From: DATBAX01 sp963762965
Lineage (GTDB): Bacteria; Acidobacteriota; Terriglobia; Terriglobales; Acidobacteriaceae
NCBI GenBank assembly: GCA_963762965.1
Contig: CAVXME010000001.1
Coordinates: forward strand, 2,418,001-2,482,000
Direction: 5' to 3'
Length of the DNA: 64,000 bases
The translations under genes and the position numbers were made by a program. Below are positions 46,427 through 55,360 of the stretch, in pieces. Numbering within the stretch: position 1 is the first letter of the stretch; every line of letters begins with the position of its first letter. The notes below the pieces were generated by a model. It was not told the origin of the DNA and did no database searches. It saw only the letters and a program-made list of their open reading frames with translations.

Positions 46427-46693
46427 CTACTCGATGATTTCCAGGACAAATCGCTTATTGGCCTTCACCCCGGCTGCGCTCACCAAGTTCCGCATGGCGC
46501 GCACGGTCCGCCCATTCTTGCCGATCACTTTGCCCATATCGGTTTCGGCTACCGTCAATTCAAGCACCGTTTCCGGTCCTTCCTCAACCTGAGTAACCGA
46601 GACGGCATCCGGTGCTTCAACCAGCGATTTCGCGACCTTCTCGATCATCGCCCGCACGTTAGCACTTGGCGCGCTGATTGTCGGCTCAGTCAA
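46427..46693 (-). CDS. khpA: KH-domain RNA-binding protein KhpA (YlqC)
   Basis: The 88-residue protein is a single type II KH domain with the GKVIGKNGRTVRAMR signature, which holds the GxxG RNA-binding loop. The family acts with KhpB in RNA binding and cell-envelope or division control in Gram-positive bacteria. Its location between rpsP and rimM is the usual one. Confidence 0.92.
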   Translation of the reverse strand: MTEPTISAPSANVRAMIEKVAKSLVEAPDAVSVTQVEEGPETVLELTVAETDMGKVIGKNGRTVRAMRNLVSAAGVKANKRFVLEIIE

Positions 46694-46743
46694 AACGGGC
46701 TCCTGATGGGCTGGTTAGGCTTTCTGGGACAAGCACTTGGGAA

Positions 46744-47001
46744 TTAGGCAACCGAACCGGCAGCAGCCGGAACTGGCTTGGCCACGATCTTGCTGACCCG
46801 GTCCGACATCTGGGCGCCCTTGGAAATCCAGTAAGTGATGCGCTCACGTTTGAGCTCGATGCTGGCGGGTTCGGTGCGGGGATTGTACGTTCCCACGACC
46901 TCGACCGGCCGGCCATTGCGGGCGCGTTCCTTCTCAATCACGACGACCCGATAATGCGGTTGCTTGCGCGCACCCGTGCGCGATAGACGAATCATTAACA
47001 C
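46744..47001 (-). CDS. rpsP: 30S ribosomal protein S16
   Basis: The 85-residue product has the S16 signature MIRLSRTGARKQPHYRVVV and the GTYNPRT segment. The GTG at 47001 is preferred (AAGGA 10 nt upstream, and gives the common (M)LMIRLSR start); an ATG at 46995 is also possible. First gene of the translation operon. The 314-bp upstream gap (47002-47315) holds no repeat element I could define. Confidence 0.95.
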   Translation of the reverse strand: MLMIRLSRTGARKQPHYRVVVIEKERARNGRPVEVVGTYNPRTEPASIELKRERITYWISKGAQMSDRVSKIVAKPVPAAAGSVA

Positions 47002-47315
47002 TGAACTTGTTTCCTTTCGTAGTCCACCCTGGCAGGGATGAGACAAACCATTATTATGCCGTAACTTAGGCGAGATGGCAAGGTGGAAAAGCCTCGCATA
47101 AACGGCAGCTTTCGACCATCAACCCGGTGGTTTGATTGTTGACTCAACATGTACGGCTGGTTCCAATCGAGAGCCGCGGTAGTAAAATCTGCCGAAAAGG
47201 TCAGATTGCTTGGGCAGGGACGCGTTGGTGGGATTTTGCGCGCCCGAAAGTGACAGTTCAGCGAAAGTACCAGAACGGCAGTCCGAGCCTTAAGTCGGAC
47301 CGAGCATAAGGAGAA

Positions 47316-47552
47316 ATGATGATAAAGAGAATGATGGGCATCTTAGTGGTGGTGGCCTTCATGTTGGCCTTCACTCCGACTTCCCCGGCGTTTGAGCGGC
47401 ATCCGGAAATCCACGCAGCCCTGGACGCCTTGCACAATGCCAAAGACCACCTGGAACATGCGGCGCACGACTTCCACGGACATCGCATTGACGCAATCCA
47501 TGCGATTGACGAAGCCGAGCACCAACTCAGAATTTGTATGGATTTCGACTAG
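47316..47552 (+). CDS. Small exported histidine-rich protein
   Basis: The 78-residue product has a signal peptide (1-25) and a mature part with ten histidines spaced along two helices (HPEIHAALDALHNAKDHLEH and AAHDFHGHRIDAIHAIDEAE). Metal binding in the periplasm is a natural guess, though histidine spacing alone does not prove it. AGGAG lies upstream; the ATG at 47319 gives better spacing than that at 47316. It looks like a conserved small family. Confidence 0.72.
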   Translation: MMIKRMMGILVVVAFMLAFTPTSPAFERHPEIHAALDALHNAKDHLEHAAHDFHGHRIDAIHAIDEAEHQLRICMDFD

Positions 47553-47570
47553 ATTAAAGAGTCGATCGCT

Positions 47571-47610
47571 CAGACAGTGCTTCTCCTGGCACGCAGTGAA
47601 GCACTGTCTG
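47571..47610. repeat. Perfect 13-bp hairpin between convergent genes
   Basis: CAGACAGTGCTTC and GAAGCACTGTCTG are exact inverses around a 14-base loop. It lies between the convergent His-rich gene and ppc. No T-tract follows on either strand, so it may act as a transcript-stabilising hairpin or factor-assisted terminator. Confidence 0.55.
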
Positions 47611-47639
47611 ACTCATTCCATAGGACTTGCCGGAGTCAT

Positions 47640-50417
47640 CTACCCTGTATTGTGCAGTCCGGCGGCGATGCCGTTGATGGTGGCGCCGAGCGCGTAGTTC
47701 AGTTCGTCCGTGTTCGTGCCTGCCCGCTTGCGCCGCAGCAATTCGACCTGAATCAAACTCATTGGATCCACGTAGGGATTGCGCAGTCTCACTGATCGCG
47801 ACAGGACGGGATTGTTTTCCAGAAGCGTCTTCTGCCCCTTGATCGACAAAATCATCCGCCGGGTACGCTCGAATTCCCCGGATAGCATTTCCCACACTCG
47901 TTCCCGAAGGCCTGTGTCTTTCACCAGAGCCGCGTAGAGCCGGGCGATGGTGAGATCGGCTTTCGCCATGGCCAGTTCCACGTTGCGGATCAAATCCGAA
48001 AATAGAGGGAACTCGCGCATCATTTCCCGCAGTATTTTCTCCTGGGCTGGGCCGCCAGCCACAAAACGTTCCAGAGCGTGGCCAACGCCGAACCACGCCG
48101 GCACGGCGTGGCGGCTTTGCATCCAGCCGAACACCCAGGGGATGGCGCGTAGGTCTTCCAGTTTGCGGCTCGCGCTGCGGCGGGCGGGACGCGACCCCAT
48201 CCGCGCAAACTCAAGTTCGTTCACCGGCGTGGCCTGCTCGAAATATTGCAGTACGTCGGGATTGTCGGCGATGTTTTGCCGATAGAACGCAAATGCGTCA
48301 CCCGACATTTGCTCCATGGCTGAGTCCCACGGCCGGTCTGTACCTGCTGCTGGGCCGTCCGGGCGGGTGAGGGCCTCGAGACAAGCCGCAATCATGATTT
48401 CCATGTTCCATTCGGCGAGCACGGGGTCGGCGTACTTCCAGTTCAGCACCTCGCCCTGTTCGGTGACCCGGAGCTGTCCCGAAAAATCTCCTACGGGCTG
48501 CGCCAGAATGGCACGATGCGTGGGCCCGCCGCCGCGTCCAACCGTTCCGCCGCGTCCATGAAAAAGTCGCAGCTTGACGTTGTGCTCCCGCGCCACGCGG
48601 TGCAGTTCACGATGCGCTTTGTACAACTCCCACAGGCTGGTAAGCATGCCGCCGTCTTTGTTGGAATCCGAGTAGCCCAGCATGACTTCCTGCCACTGGC
48701 CCCAGGAAGCGAGCAGCGGCTGATAGCTTTCCGCGCTCCACACCCGTCCCATAATTTCTGGCGACGAACGTAGAGACTCAATGGACTCAAACAACGGGAC
48801 CGGCATGATCCCGGGATCGTCACCCGAAGCCGCAATCTGAACGCCACAGATCTTCGCCAGACGGAGCACCGCAAAAATGTCTTCCTCGGATTCCGCGCCA
48901 CTGATCACGTAATTGCGGATGGCCGTCGGCGGGTAGGTTTTTTTCATCCGCGCAATACTCTCGAAAGTCTCGACCAGATCCGGTGCCTGGGTTGAACTCC
49001 CGGCTGGCTCACTCTGCGAGGCATCCGACGAGATTTCTCTTAAGAACTGCGCATGCACACGGGCGTGCTGGCGAATATCGAGAGTGGAAAGATGAAATCC
49101 AAAAGTGCGCACCTTTCGCAACAACGGATCGAGCAGCAGCCTTGCCAAGCTCTGACCACGATTCTGGTGCAGGCTGTCACGCAGGATGAAAAGATCATGT
49201 TCGAACTCGGCGGCGATAGCGTAGCCGTTGGTTTCCCCGCCTTCGGCGCGGCTATTGCGAAGCCGTAAGACCACAAAATTCATGAAGCGGCGATACAGTT
49301 CGGTTTCGGAAATCCGCGCCAGGCGCGAGTGTTCGTCACCAATGCGGGCCGCGTAGTCGGCTAATTGAGACTTCAGCTGTTCGGAAACTGCAACCTGTTT
49401 GCACGAAGAACTGATCTGATCGATCGCCCGTTCCATTTCGGCGATGTAGTGGCCGATGATGGCGTTCCGCGCCCTTTGCAGAGCCTCGCGCGTGGAATCA
49501 GCAGTGACGAAAGGATTCCCGTCACGATCGCCGCCGATCCAGGAACCAAAGGTGAGAAGGTCCGGCAGATCGCTGTCTTCGAGGTCGAGGCCGTAAACTT
49601 CCCGGAACGCATCCGTAATTTCCGCATAGAGCCGGGGCAGCGCGGCAAAGATCGACATCGCATAATGGTCGAGCCCCATGCGGATTTCATCGGTCACCAG
49701 CGGTTTTTCCACGCGGACTTCATCGGTCTGCCATAGGGCCGTGATCTCCGCCTGAATCAGATCCTCGTAAGCTGCCGCATCCGGCCCGGATAAAGGCAGG
49801 CGATCCAGGCGCTCCAGATGCTTCGCGATCCTGCGCCGCTTGAACAGCACCGTTCGCCGCGCCACTTCAGTGGGATGCGCGGTGAACACTGGCACTACCT
49901 TTACTTCCCGAACCGCGGTCAACGCGTCGTTGGCACTGATGCCTTTTTCTCGCAAACGAAGCAAGGTTCCGCGAAACGATCCGGGCAGCGGTGGTTGGTC
50001 GGCATGCAGTTTGCCCGCGCGTCGACGGCGTTTGCGATGATTGGTTTCCGCGAGATTCGTAAGCTCAAAGTAGATGGAGAACGCCTTGGTGACACGATAA
50101 GCATCGTCGATGGCAAAGCCTTCCACGATTCGCCTCGCTTCGGCCATTTGCGGGTCTTCAGAATCGATGCTGGATCCACGAGTCTCCGGTTGCTCGCGAT
50201 GGCTGATTAGCAGACGCCGGAGTTTTTCGACCGCGTCCAGCAGTGGCTGGCCTGACTGTTCCACCATCACTCTGCCGAGCAACATGCCGAGAGACCGCAC
50301 ATCTCGGCGCAGGGGGAGTTCTTTAGTGTGCTCGTCACCAGTGCCGGCAGTCAGTTCGATCAGCCGTTTACTCTGGTCTTTGGCGCTCCAAAGTGGCGTG
50401 TCCATGGGTGCAATCAT
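47640..50417 (-). CDS. ppc: Phosphoenolpyruvate carboxylase
   Basis: The 925-residue enzyme makes oxaloacetate from phosphoenolpyruvate and bicarbonate, replenishing the TCA cycle. Catalytic motifs are present: VFTAHPTEVARR, GYSDSNKDGG, FHGRGGTVGRGGGP, and the C-terminal TINGIAAGLHNTG. Length is normal for the bacterial type. A second ATG 4 codons in (MDTPLW) is possible. It interrupts the common ffh-to-rpsP arrangement. Confidence 0.95.
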   Translation of the reverse strand: MIAPMDTPLWSAKDQSKRLIELTAGTGDEHTKELPLRRDVRSLGMLLGRVMVEQSGQPLLDAVEKLRRLLISHREQPETRGSSIDSEDPQMAEARRIVEGFAIDDAYRVTKAFSIYFELTNLAETNHRKRRRRAGKLHADQPPLPGSFRGTLLRLREKGISANDALTAVREVKVVPVFTAHPTEVARRTVLFKRRRIAKHLERLDRLPLSGPDAAAYEDLIQAEITALWQTDEVRVEKPLVTDEIRMGLDHYAMSIFAALPRLYAEITDAFREVYGLDLEDSDLPDLLTFGSWIGGDRDGNPFVTADSTREALQRARNAIIGHYIAEMERAIDQISSSCKQVAVSEQLKSQLADYAARIGDEHSRLARISETELYRRFMNFVVLRLRNSRAEGGETNGYAIAAEFEHDLFILRDSLHQNRGQSLARLLLDPLLRKVRTFGFHLSTLDIRQHARVHAQFLREISSDASQSEPAGSSTQAPDLVETFESIARMKKTYPPTAIRNYVISGAESEEDIFAVLRLAKICGVQIAASGDDPGIMPVPLFESIESLRSSPEIMGRVWSAESYQPLLASWGQWQEVMLGYSDSNKDGGMLTSLWELYKAHRELHRVAREHNVKLRLFHGRGGTVGRGGGPTHRAILAQPVGDFSGQLRVTEQGEVLNWKYADPVLAEWNMEIMIAACLEALTRPDGPAAGTDRPWDSAMEQMSGDAFAFYRQNIADNPDVLQYFEQATPVNELEFARMGSRPARRSASRKLEDLRAIPWVFGWMQSRHAVPAWFGVGHALERFVAGGPAQEKILREMMREFPLFSDLIRNVELAMAKADLTIARLYAALVKDTGLRERVWEMLSGEFERTRRMILSIKGQKTLLENNPVLSRSVRLRNPYVDPMSLIQVELLRRKRAGTNTDELNYALGATINGIAAGLHNTG

Positions 50418-50462
50418 ACTAATGCAAAGATCTGTTTTTCGGTTCGGGATTGCGGGCTGGAG

Positions 50463-51152
50463 TTAAAATGGCGCGAGTTTTTGCAGGATTTCCGTTGGTT
50501 CAGGACGTTCGGTGTAGTCCGGATTGGCCGAGGCGTAGAGAACGGTGCCATCACGGTCGAGAATGTAAGTTGCAGGGATGGGAAGTTGCCAACTGTCATC
50601 ACCATTGGCGAACGGCAAATTGATCATGGCTCGCCGGTAAACCGACTGCTGGTAATCGGGGACACGATAGGCGAGCCCGAATTGTTGCGCGGCCTGATTG
50701 TTGGCATCGCTGAGCAAGGGAAAACGCAGCTTATGTTGGTCGACCATGAAGAACGACTGCTGCACCGTTTGCGGAGAGATGGCCACGAGTGATGCTCCGG
50801 CATCTTTAATCTCAGGCAGAACGAGGTTCATGGCTTCCATCTGACCGACGCAGAATGGACACCAGCGTCCGCGGAAGAAGCAGATCACTAGATGGCCTTT
50901 ACCAAACAGTTCGGCTGAAGAAACTGATTTGCCGTTGTGATCTTTGAGTTCGAACCCTGGAGCCTTCGCGCCAACGGATAGAACACGCTCCGAAACGCCC
51001 GATTGCTTGAGTTCTGCAATGGCGCGGCTATGGACGGCCTGAGTCTCCGGTGGAACATACTTGGCGATGAGCTCTTTGCGCTCGGCGAAAATTTCGCGCA
51101 GCGGACGGATGTCAGTCGATGGGCCGGATTCCTCGAGGGAGCGCCATTTCAT
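50463..51152 (-). CDS. Peroxiredoxin-like protein (AhpC/TSA family)
   Basis: The 229-residue protein has a thioredoxin-fold peroxiredoxin domain (about 60-220) with a CPFC motif in FFRGRWCPFCVGQ. The N-terminal 55 residues are a helical extension. The family reduces peroxides or alkyl hydroperoxides using the N-terminal cysteine. It follows the DUF302 gene by 15 bp, likely one transcript. Confidence 0.85.
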   Translation of the reverse strand: MKWRSLEESGPSTDIRPLREIFAERKELIAKYVPPETQAVHSRAIAELKQSGVSERVLSVGAKAPGFELKDHNGKSVSSAELFGKGHLVICFFRGRWCPFCVGQMEAMNLVLPEIKDAGASLVAISPQTVQQSFFMVDQHKLRFPLLSDANNQAAQQFGLAYRVPDYQQSVYRRAMINLPFANGDDSWQLPIPATYILDRDGTVLYASANPDYTERPEPTEILQKLAPF

Positions 51153-51167
51153 TGAAATTCCTGACGA

Positions 51168-51581
51168 TTACTCCAAAGCCTTTTGCAGCAGTGCACCCAC
51201 GCCAGCAATATTCTTGATCAGGTCTGCTGGGATGCTGTGCCTTTGCTGCAAATACTCCGGGCTGTTGTAGGAAAGCCAAACCTTTCCTTTGTCGTCTTCC
51301 CAGGCCAGCGCTTTCAGCGGAAGGTCGATGGCCGCGCTTGGCGAAGCCAGCATCAACGGCGTACCGGACTTCGGACTGCCGAATACCAGAAGCTGTGTAG
51401 GATGCATCTCCATCCCAACCTTGGCCGCTTCTCCGCTGTGGTCGATACGGGCAAAAACCGTGAGTCCCTTGGCTACAAGCAGCGATTCAACACGCTCCAA
51501 GGTCTCCGGAACGGAATAGGGACTTTGCAGGTTGATAATTCCGTTGTCCATATGATGCAAGCGCTCTGGACCGTTATCCAT
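51168..51581 (-). CDS. DUF302-family protein
   Basis: The 137-residue protein matches the DUF302 pattern (TVFARIDHSGEAAKVGMEM, LLVFGSPKSGTPLM, ALPLKALAWED-type segment and HSIPADLIKNI). Function unknown; a Met/His-rich region has led to suggestions of metal or heme association in some relatives. GGAGAG precedes the first ATG. The opening residues repeat (MDNG... MDNG), giving a second possible start ten codons in. Probably cotranscribed with the peroxiredoxin-like gene. Confidence 0.82.
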   Translation of the reverse strand: MDNGPERLHHMDNGIINLQSPYSVPETLERVESLLVAKGLTVFARIDHSGEAAKVGMEMHPTQLLVFGSPKSGTPLMLASPSAAIDLPLKALAWEDDKGKVWLSYNSPEYLQQRHSIPADLIKNIAGVGALLQKALE

Positions 51582-51586
51582 GGTTC

Positions 51587-52039
51587 TTACTCTCCAGCGT
51601 AAACCACCGCGTTCACTGAAAAGAACCTGACCTTACCATCCGGATATTGATCAAACCAAATTTGCCCTGAGCCAACTGAGAAGCCCTGAGCTCCTACCCG
51701 ACTGATGCACTCTGATCGTTGTCTAATCAGCATTTCTCGTAGGTTCTTGGGAAAGATCCGGTCAAAATCCTTGATGAAGTCGGTTTCTGATTGAACACTG
51801 AATTTGTTAGCAGAGAAAACCGACAGAGGATAGTGGGCCATTTTCGAAAGACTCCGCTTGTCGTTTTTCTCTAAGGCGGATTCTAGTTTCTCCCAGAAGG
51901 TTTTTATGGCATCTGCCGTAGCTGGCTTTTCCTCACTGAGATTACCAGACGCACATTTAAAAGTTGGGGAGGATTGGGCATTGAGAAGTATGGATGCCAT
52001 TCCGAACATGAAAAGGATGATAGTGATAAAGCGGTTCAC
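51587..52039 (-). CDS. Exported hypothetical protein
   Basis: The 150-residue product has a signal peptide (1-21), two cysteines (C29 and one near residue 110), and a mixed alpha/beta domain. It resembles in outline the small NTF2-like exported proteins but lacks a clear motif. GC content is lower than that of its neighbours. It sits 5 bp before the DUF302 gene and 21 bp after ffh, so the three may be cotranscribed. Confidence 0.65.
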   Translation of the reverse strand: MNRFITIILFMFGMASILLNAQSSPTFKCASGNLSEEKPATADAIKTFWEKLESALEKNDKRSLSKMAHYPLSVFSANKFSVQSETDFIKDFDRIFPKNLREMLIRQRSECISRVGAQGFSVGSGQIWFDQYPDGKVRFFSVNAVVYAGE

Positions 52040-52060
52040 ACTCAGCGCTCCAATTTTCTC

Positions 52061-53419
52061 TTACGCTCCCGGCATCTTCATCCCGGCCAGCCGTCGGGCG
52101 AAACTGGGCTTCCCGATCTGCTTGAACATCTTTTTCATCTGGACGTACTGGCGCAACAGATTATTGACTTCCTGCACGCTGGTCCCGGAGCCGCGGGAGA
52201 TGCGCTTGCGGCGGCTACCGTTGATCACCTCATGATGCTGGCGCTCGTGACGAGTCATTGAATTGATAATGGCTTCGACCCGGTCAATCTGCTTCTCGTC
52301 CACATTGTCAGCGGCTTTCTGCAATCCTGAAAACGGGCCGATGCTCGGCAGCATTCCCATCAGGCTCTTGATCGAGCCCATCTTCTTGACCTGGCGCAAT
52401 TGATCGCGGAAATCCTCCAACGAAAAGCCATCGCCGGAAAGCGCCTTGGTGGCCATCTCCTCAGCTTTTTTCTTGTCGACATTCTGCTCGGCCTTTTCGA
52501 TCAGCGAGAGAATGTCGCCCATGCCGAGGATGCGGGAAACAATGCGGTCGGGATGGAACGGCTCCAGTGCATCATATTTTTCACCCACGCCGATGAACTT
52601 GATGGGCTGTCCCGTGACCTGGCGAATCGAAAGCGCAGCGCCGCCTCGAGCATCGCCGTCCATCTTTGTGAGCACCACGCCGGTGAGCGCGAGCTTTTTG
52701 TGGAACTCGTCGGCGGAGTTCACCGCGTCCTGCCCGGTCATGGCGTCGGCCACAAACAGAATTTCCTGCGGATTCAGAATCCGCTTGAGCGACTGCATTT
52801 CCTCCATGAGCTGATCGTCAATGTGAAGACGTCCGGCAGTGTCAACGATAAGCACGTCGGAACCACTGATGATGGCCTCTTTACGGGCTTCTTTCGCCAG
52901 GCGCTCGACCGTCGCAGTATTGGCCTCGCCGACTGTGCCTTCGTAAATATTGGCTTTGATCGCCTGGGCCACAACTTTGAGCTGCTCGCGGGCCGCGGGA
53001 CGGTAAACGTCCACTGAAACCAGCAGAGGCCGATGTCCGCCAAGCTTCAGCCAGTTGGCCAGCTTGCCGGAGGTGGTCGTCTTACCGGACCCTTGCAGGC
53101 CAGCCATCAGAATGACGGTTGGCGGCTGCGAAGCGAATTTCACCTTGGCGGTATCGTGGCCAAGAGTCGCGATCAGTTCGTCGCGGACAATCTTGATGAC
53201 CTGCTCGCCGGGTGAGAGCGCTGTCGCTACTTGCTGGCCGACAGCTTTTTCCTGGATGTGCTCGATCAGCTGTTTAACAACTTTGAAGTTGACGTCGGCT
53301 TCGAGCAGCGCCAGCCGGATTTCGCGCAGCGCCTCGCCGATGTTTTCTTCGTTGAGGACAGCTTCGCCACGCAGGGTCTTAAACGCGCGTTGCAGTTTTT
53401 CTGAAAGATTCTCGAACAT
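52061..53419 (-). CDS. ffh: Signal recognition particle protein Ffh (SRP54)
   Basis: The 452-residue GTPase targets membrane proteins to FtsY and the translocon. N domain (1-85), G domain with GLQGSGKTT, DTAGR and TKMDGDARGG, and a C-terminal Met-rich M domain that binds 4.5S RNA (ending in PGA). The N- and G-domain spacing is normal. In many bacteria ffh directly precedes rpsP; here about 5 kb intervenes. Confidence 0.96.
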   Translation of the reverse strand: MFENLSEKLQRAFKTLRGEAVLNEENIGEALREIRLALLEADVNFKVVKQLIEHIQEKAVGQQVATALSPGEQVIKIVRDELIATLGHDTAKVKFASQPPTVILMAGLQGSGKTTTSGKLANWLKLGGHRPLLVSVDVYRPAAREQLKVVAQAIKANIYEGTVGEANTATVERLAKEARKEAIISGSDVLIVDTAGRLHIDDQLMEEMQSLKRILNPQEILFVADAMTGQDAVNSADEFHKKLALTGVVLTKMDGDARGGAALSIRQVTGQPIKFIGVGEKYDALEPFHPDRIVSRILGMGDILSLIEKAEQNVDKKKAEEMATKALSGDGFSLEDFRDQLRQVKKMGSIKSLMGMLPSIGPFSGLQKAADNVDEKQIDRVEAIINSMTRHERQHHEVINGSRRKRISRGSGTSVQEVNNLLRQYVQMKKMFKQIGKPSFARRLAGMKMPGA

Positions 53420-53570
53420 AAGGATGAGAGACTATTTTAGCAGTTGCCTTGGAGTGACGTGGAAGAGCGGCGCTTCCAGCGCCGCGTAGTCGCGCAGATC
53501 GGAACACGCAGCCCTGAAAGGACTGCTCTTCCACGGCGATGCCGACGTTTGGCGTGGGCTCCAACCAGCC

Positions 53571-54563
53571 CTAACTAACAAAGACTTCTTTTGCTGCCAG
53601 AACTGTGTTGCAATGAATCGTCACCGTGTCTTCAACGTGCCGAGCGTAACCGCCGGCGTAAGTCACCATCACCGGAATATTCCGGGCCCTTGCCACGCGG
53701 AATACCAACTCATCGCGCCGCTTGAGCCCTTCAATGGTCAGATTCAATCCGCCGAGTTGGTCTTCGCGATATGGATCGGCGCCTGCGATATAGCAGAGCA
53801 AATCGGGTTCGAACTGGCGCAGGCCGGAGCTCAGGGCGTTGTCGAGCCACGCAAGATAATCGTCGTCGCCGATGCCGTCGGGCAAGTCCACGTCGATTGA
53901 GGAAGGCGGTTTCCGGGCCGGATAATTGTTCTCCTGATGCAGTGAAATGGTGAAAACATCACCGGCGTGGACGGTGTGAGCTTTGGCCTGCTGAGATGTG
54001 TGCAAAGTGGACGCCCCGGTCGAAGGCAGAGGATCGCTGGGGACTCGTGCTCCCGCGAAAATTGCAGCAGTCCCGTTTCCCTGGTGAACATCACAGTCCA
54101 CCGTCATCGCCCGCGTGATCTTATTGGAATGCTGCATGTGGCGAATGGCGACCGCCACGTCGTGAATCATGCAGAAACCCTCGCCGTGATCGGGAAAGGC
54201 GTGATGGAATCCGCCGCCGACGTTGAAAGCGACGCGATCTTTCAACGCATTCTCGGCAGCAAGAATCGATCCGCCCGCCGCCAACCCGAAGGCCCGCACC
54301 AATTCCGGCGAGAAAGGAATTTCCATCTCGGCTTCTTCGCGAGGGGAAAGCGTCCCGGTCTTGAGTTTATGGACATACGCCGGTGTATGAACCAGCAGGA
54401 TGTCCTGGTCGGATGCTGGATGCGGCGTAAGAAAGTCCGATGCATCGGCCACCTTCGTTTCGATCAGCCGATCATGAATGCGCCGATATTTTTCGGCAGG
54501 AAAGACATGCTGGCCGATGGGCAGGAAATAGTCGTCGCTGTAGATGAGCTTGAAGGGAAGCAT
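53571..54563 (-). CDS. Histone deacetylase superfamily protein (acetoin-utilisation / APAH type)
   Basis: The 330-residue zinc hydrolase has the HDAC-fold motifs: GGGFHHAFPDHGEGFCMIHD, VDCDVHQGNGTA with zinc ligands Asp and His, and AGADPYREDQLGG with the second Asp, then GGYARHVEDTV. It deacetylates lysine, polyamines or related compounds; the substrate is not predictable. It ends 150 bp after the ffh start on the same strand. Length is normal for a bacterial member. Confidence 0.88.
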   Translation of the reverse strand: MLPFKLIYSDDYFLPIGQHVFPAEKYRRIHDRLIETKVADASDFLTPHPASDQDILLVHTPAYVHKLKTGTLSPREEAEMEIPFSPELVRAFGLAAGGSILAAENALKDRVAFNVGGGFHHAFPDHGEGFCMIHDVAVAIRHMQHSNKITRAMTVDCDVHQGNGTAAIFAGARVPSDPLPSTGASTLHTSQQAKAHTVHAGDVFTISLHQENNYPARKPPSSIDVDLPDGIGDDDYLAWLDNALSSGLRQFEPDLLCYIAGADPYREDQLGGLNLTIEGLKRRDELVFRVARARNIPVMVTYAGGYARHVEDTVTIHCNTVLAAKEVFVS

Positions 54564-54594
54564 GTTCAGTCATCCATAATAACTCTCACCCCAT

Positions 54595-54741
54595 GTCATC
54601 CTGAGCGCAGTGGTTGCTTCGCAAAGCGAAGCAACCTCGGAGTCGAAGGACCCCTAGGGCCAATGTGCTGTGCAGATTCTAGGGGTCTTTCGACTCCGCA
54701 ACCGCTCCGCTTCGCGAAACAGTTGCTCCGCTCAAGATGAC
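54595..54741. repeat. GTCATCCTGAGC-family palindromic element
   Basis: It opens GTCATCCTGAGCGCAGTGG and closes CCGCTCAAGATGAC. Inner arms are GGAGTCGAAGGACCCCTAG and CTAGGGGTCTTTCGACTCC. It lies between hspR and the deacetylase gene. Confidence 0.7.
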
Positions 54742-54752
54742 AAGAGGTAAAG

Positions 54753-55154
54753 TTATTTCTTTCTAGTTGACGTGGGGACAGGCGCAACAAAAGGCCTTCT
54801 GATCGGTACGATCGCGCCTTTCGACGGATCGGCGGCGGCGCTGGCGCGCGATAGCACTTCTTCCTGAATGTATTTCACGAAGTCCTGGATCTGGCGCTGC
54901 ATTTCTTCCATGCGCTCGCGCATTTGCAGGATGATGGCCATACCGCTGATGTTTACGCCTAAGTCACGAGCCAACGACAAGATGAATTCCAGGCGCTGCA
55001 AGTCTTCGTCGGTGTACAGGCGGGTGTTGCCTTCGGTGCGGGAAGGTTTCAGCAGACCCTCGCGTTCGTACAGTCGCAGGGTTTGCGGATGGATGCCATA
55101 CATCTCGGCGACGGCCGAGATCATGTACGCGCCCTTGGATTTACGTTTGGTCAT
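54753..55154 (-). CDS. hspR: Heat-shock repressor HspR (MerR family)
   Basis: The 133-residue protein (ATG 55154; AGGA just upstream) begins with a MerR-type helix-turn-helix (ISAVAEMYGIHPQTLRLYER, then EGLLKPSRTEGNTRLYTDED), followed by a coiled coil and a basic Pro/Arg tail. HspR binds the HAIR box (CTTGAGT-N7-ACTCAAG) and represses dnaK operons together with DnaK. dnaK and dnaJ lie 3-7 kb away on the same strand, and a HAIR-like site overlaps the dnaK promoter (62271-62291). A longer in-frame reading reaches 55226 but lacks support. Confidence 0.9.
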   Translation of the reverse strand: MTKRKSKGAYMISAVAEMYGIHPQTLRLYEREGLLKPSRTEGNTRLYTDEDLQRLEFILSLARDLGVNISGMAIILQMRERMEEMQRQIQDFVKYIQEEVLSRASAAADPSKGAIVPIRRPFVAPVPTSTRKK

Positions 55155-55182
55155 GGTTCCTGCGACAAATCTTACTCTAAAA

Positions 55183-55218
55183 AGCGATAGAGACGCAGCA
55201 ATCTGCGTCTCTATCGCT
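55183..55218. repeat. Perfect 16-bp hairpin upstream of hspR (GATAGAGACG family)
   Basis: AGCGATAGAGACGCAG and CTGCGTCTCTATCGCT are exact inverses with a CAAT loop, 29 bp before the hspR start. It is the most compact member of the TAGAGACG family also at 10813-10928 and 19345-19410. Confidence 0.65.
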
Positions 55219-55235
55219 GACAACAAACACCCATT

Positions 55236-55320
55236 GTTATTTCGAGCGAAGCGAGAAATCCGCTTTTCCCTCAGCGCCGGCAGACAGCGGATTCCTCGTC
55301 GCTACGCTTCTCGGAATGAC
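55236..55320. repeat. GTTATTTCGAGCGAAGCGAG palindromic element
   Basis: It opens GTTATTTCGAGCGAAGCGAG and closes CGCTTCTCGGAATGAC; the right arm matches 43426-43465. Confidence 0.55.
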
Positions 55321-55360
55321 AAGGGTGAGGGGTGCCCATCTGGCAGGAATTAAGAGTCTA

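Noticed and set aside
47571..47610. Hairpin as an intrinsic terminator
   Set aside because: The stem is perfect but there is no T-tract on either side.
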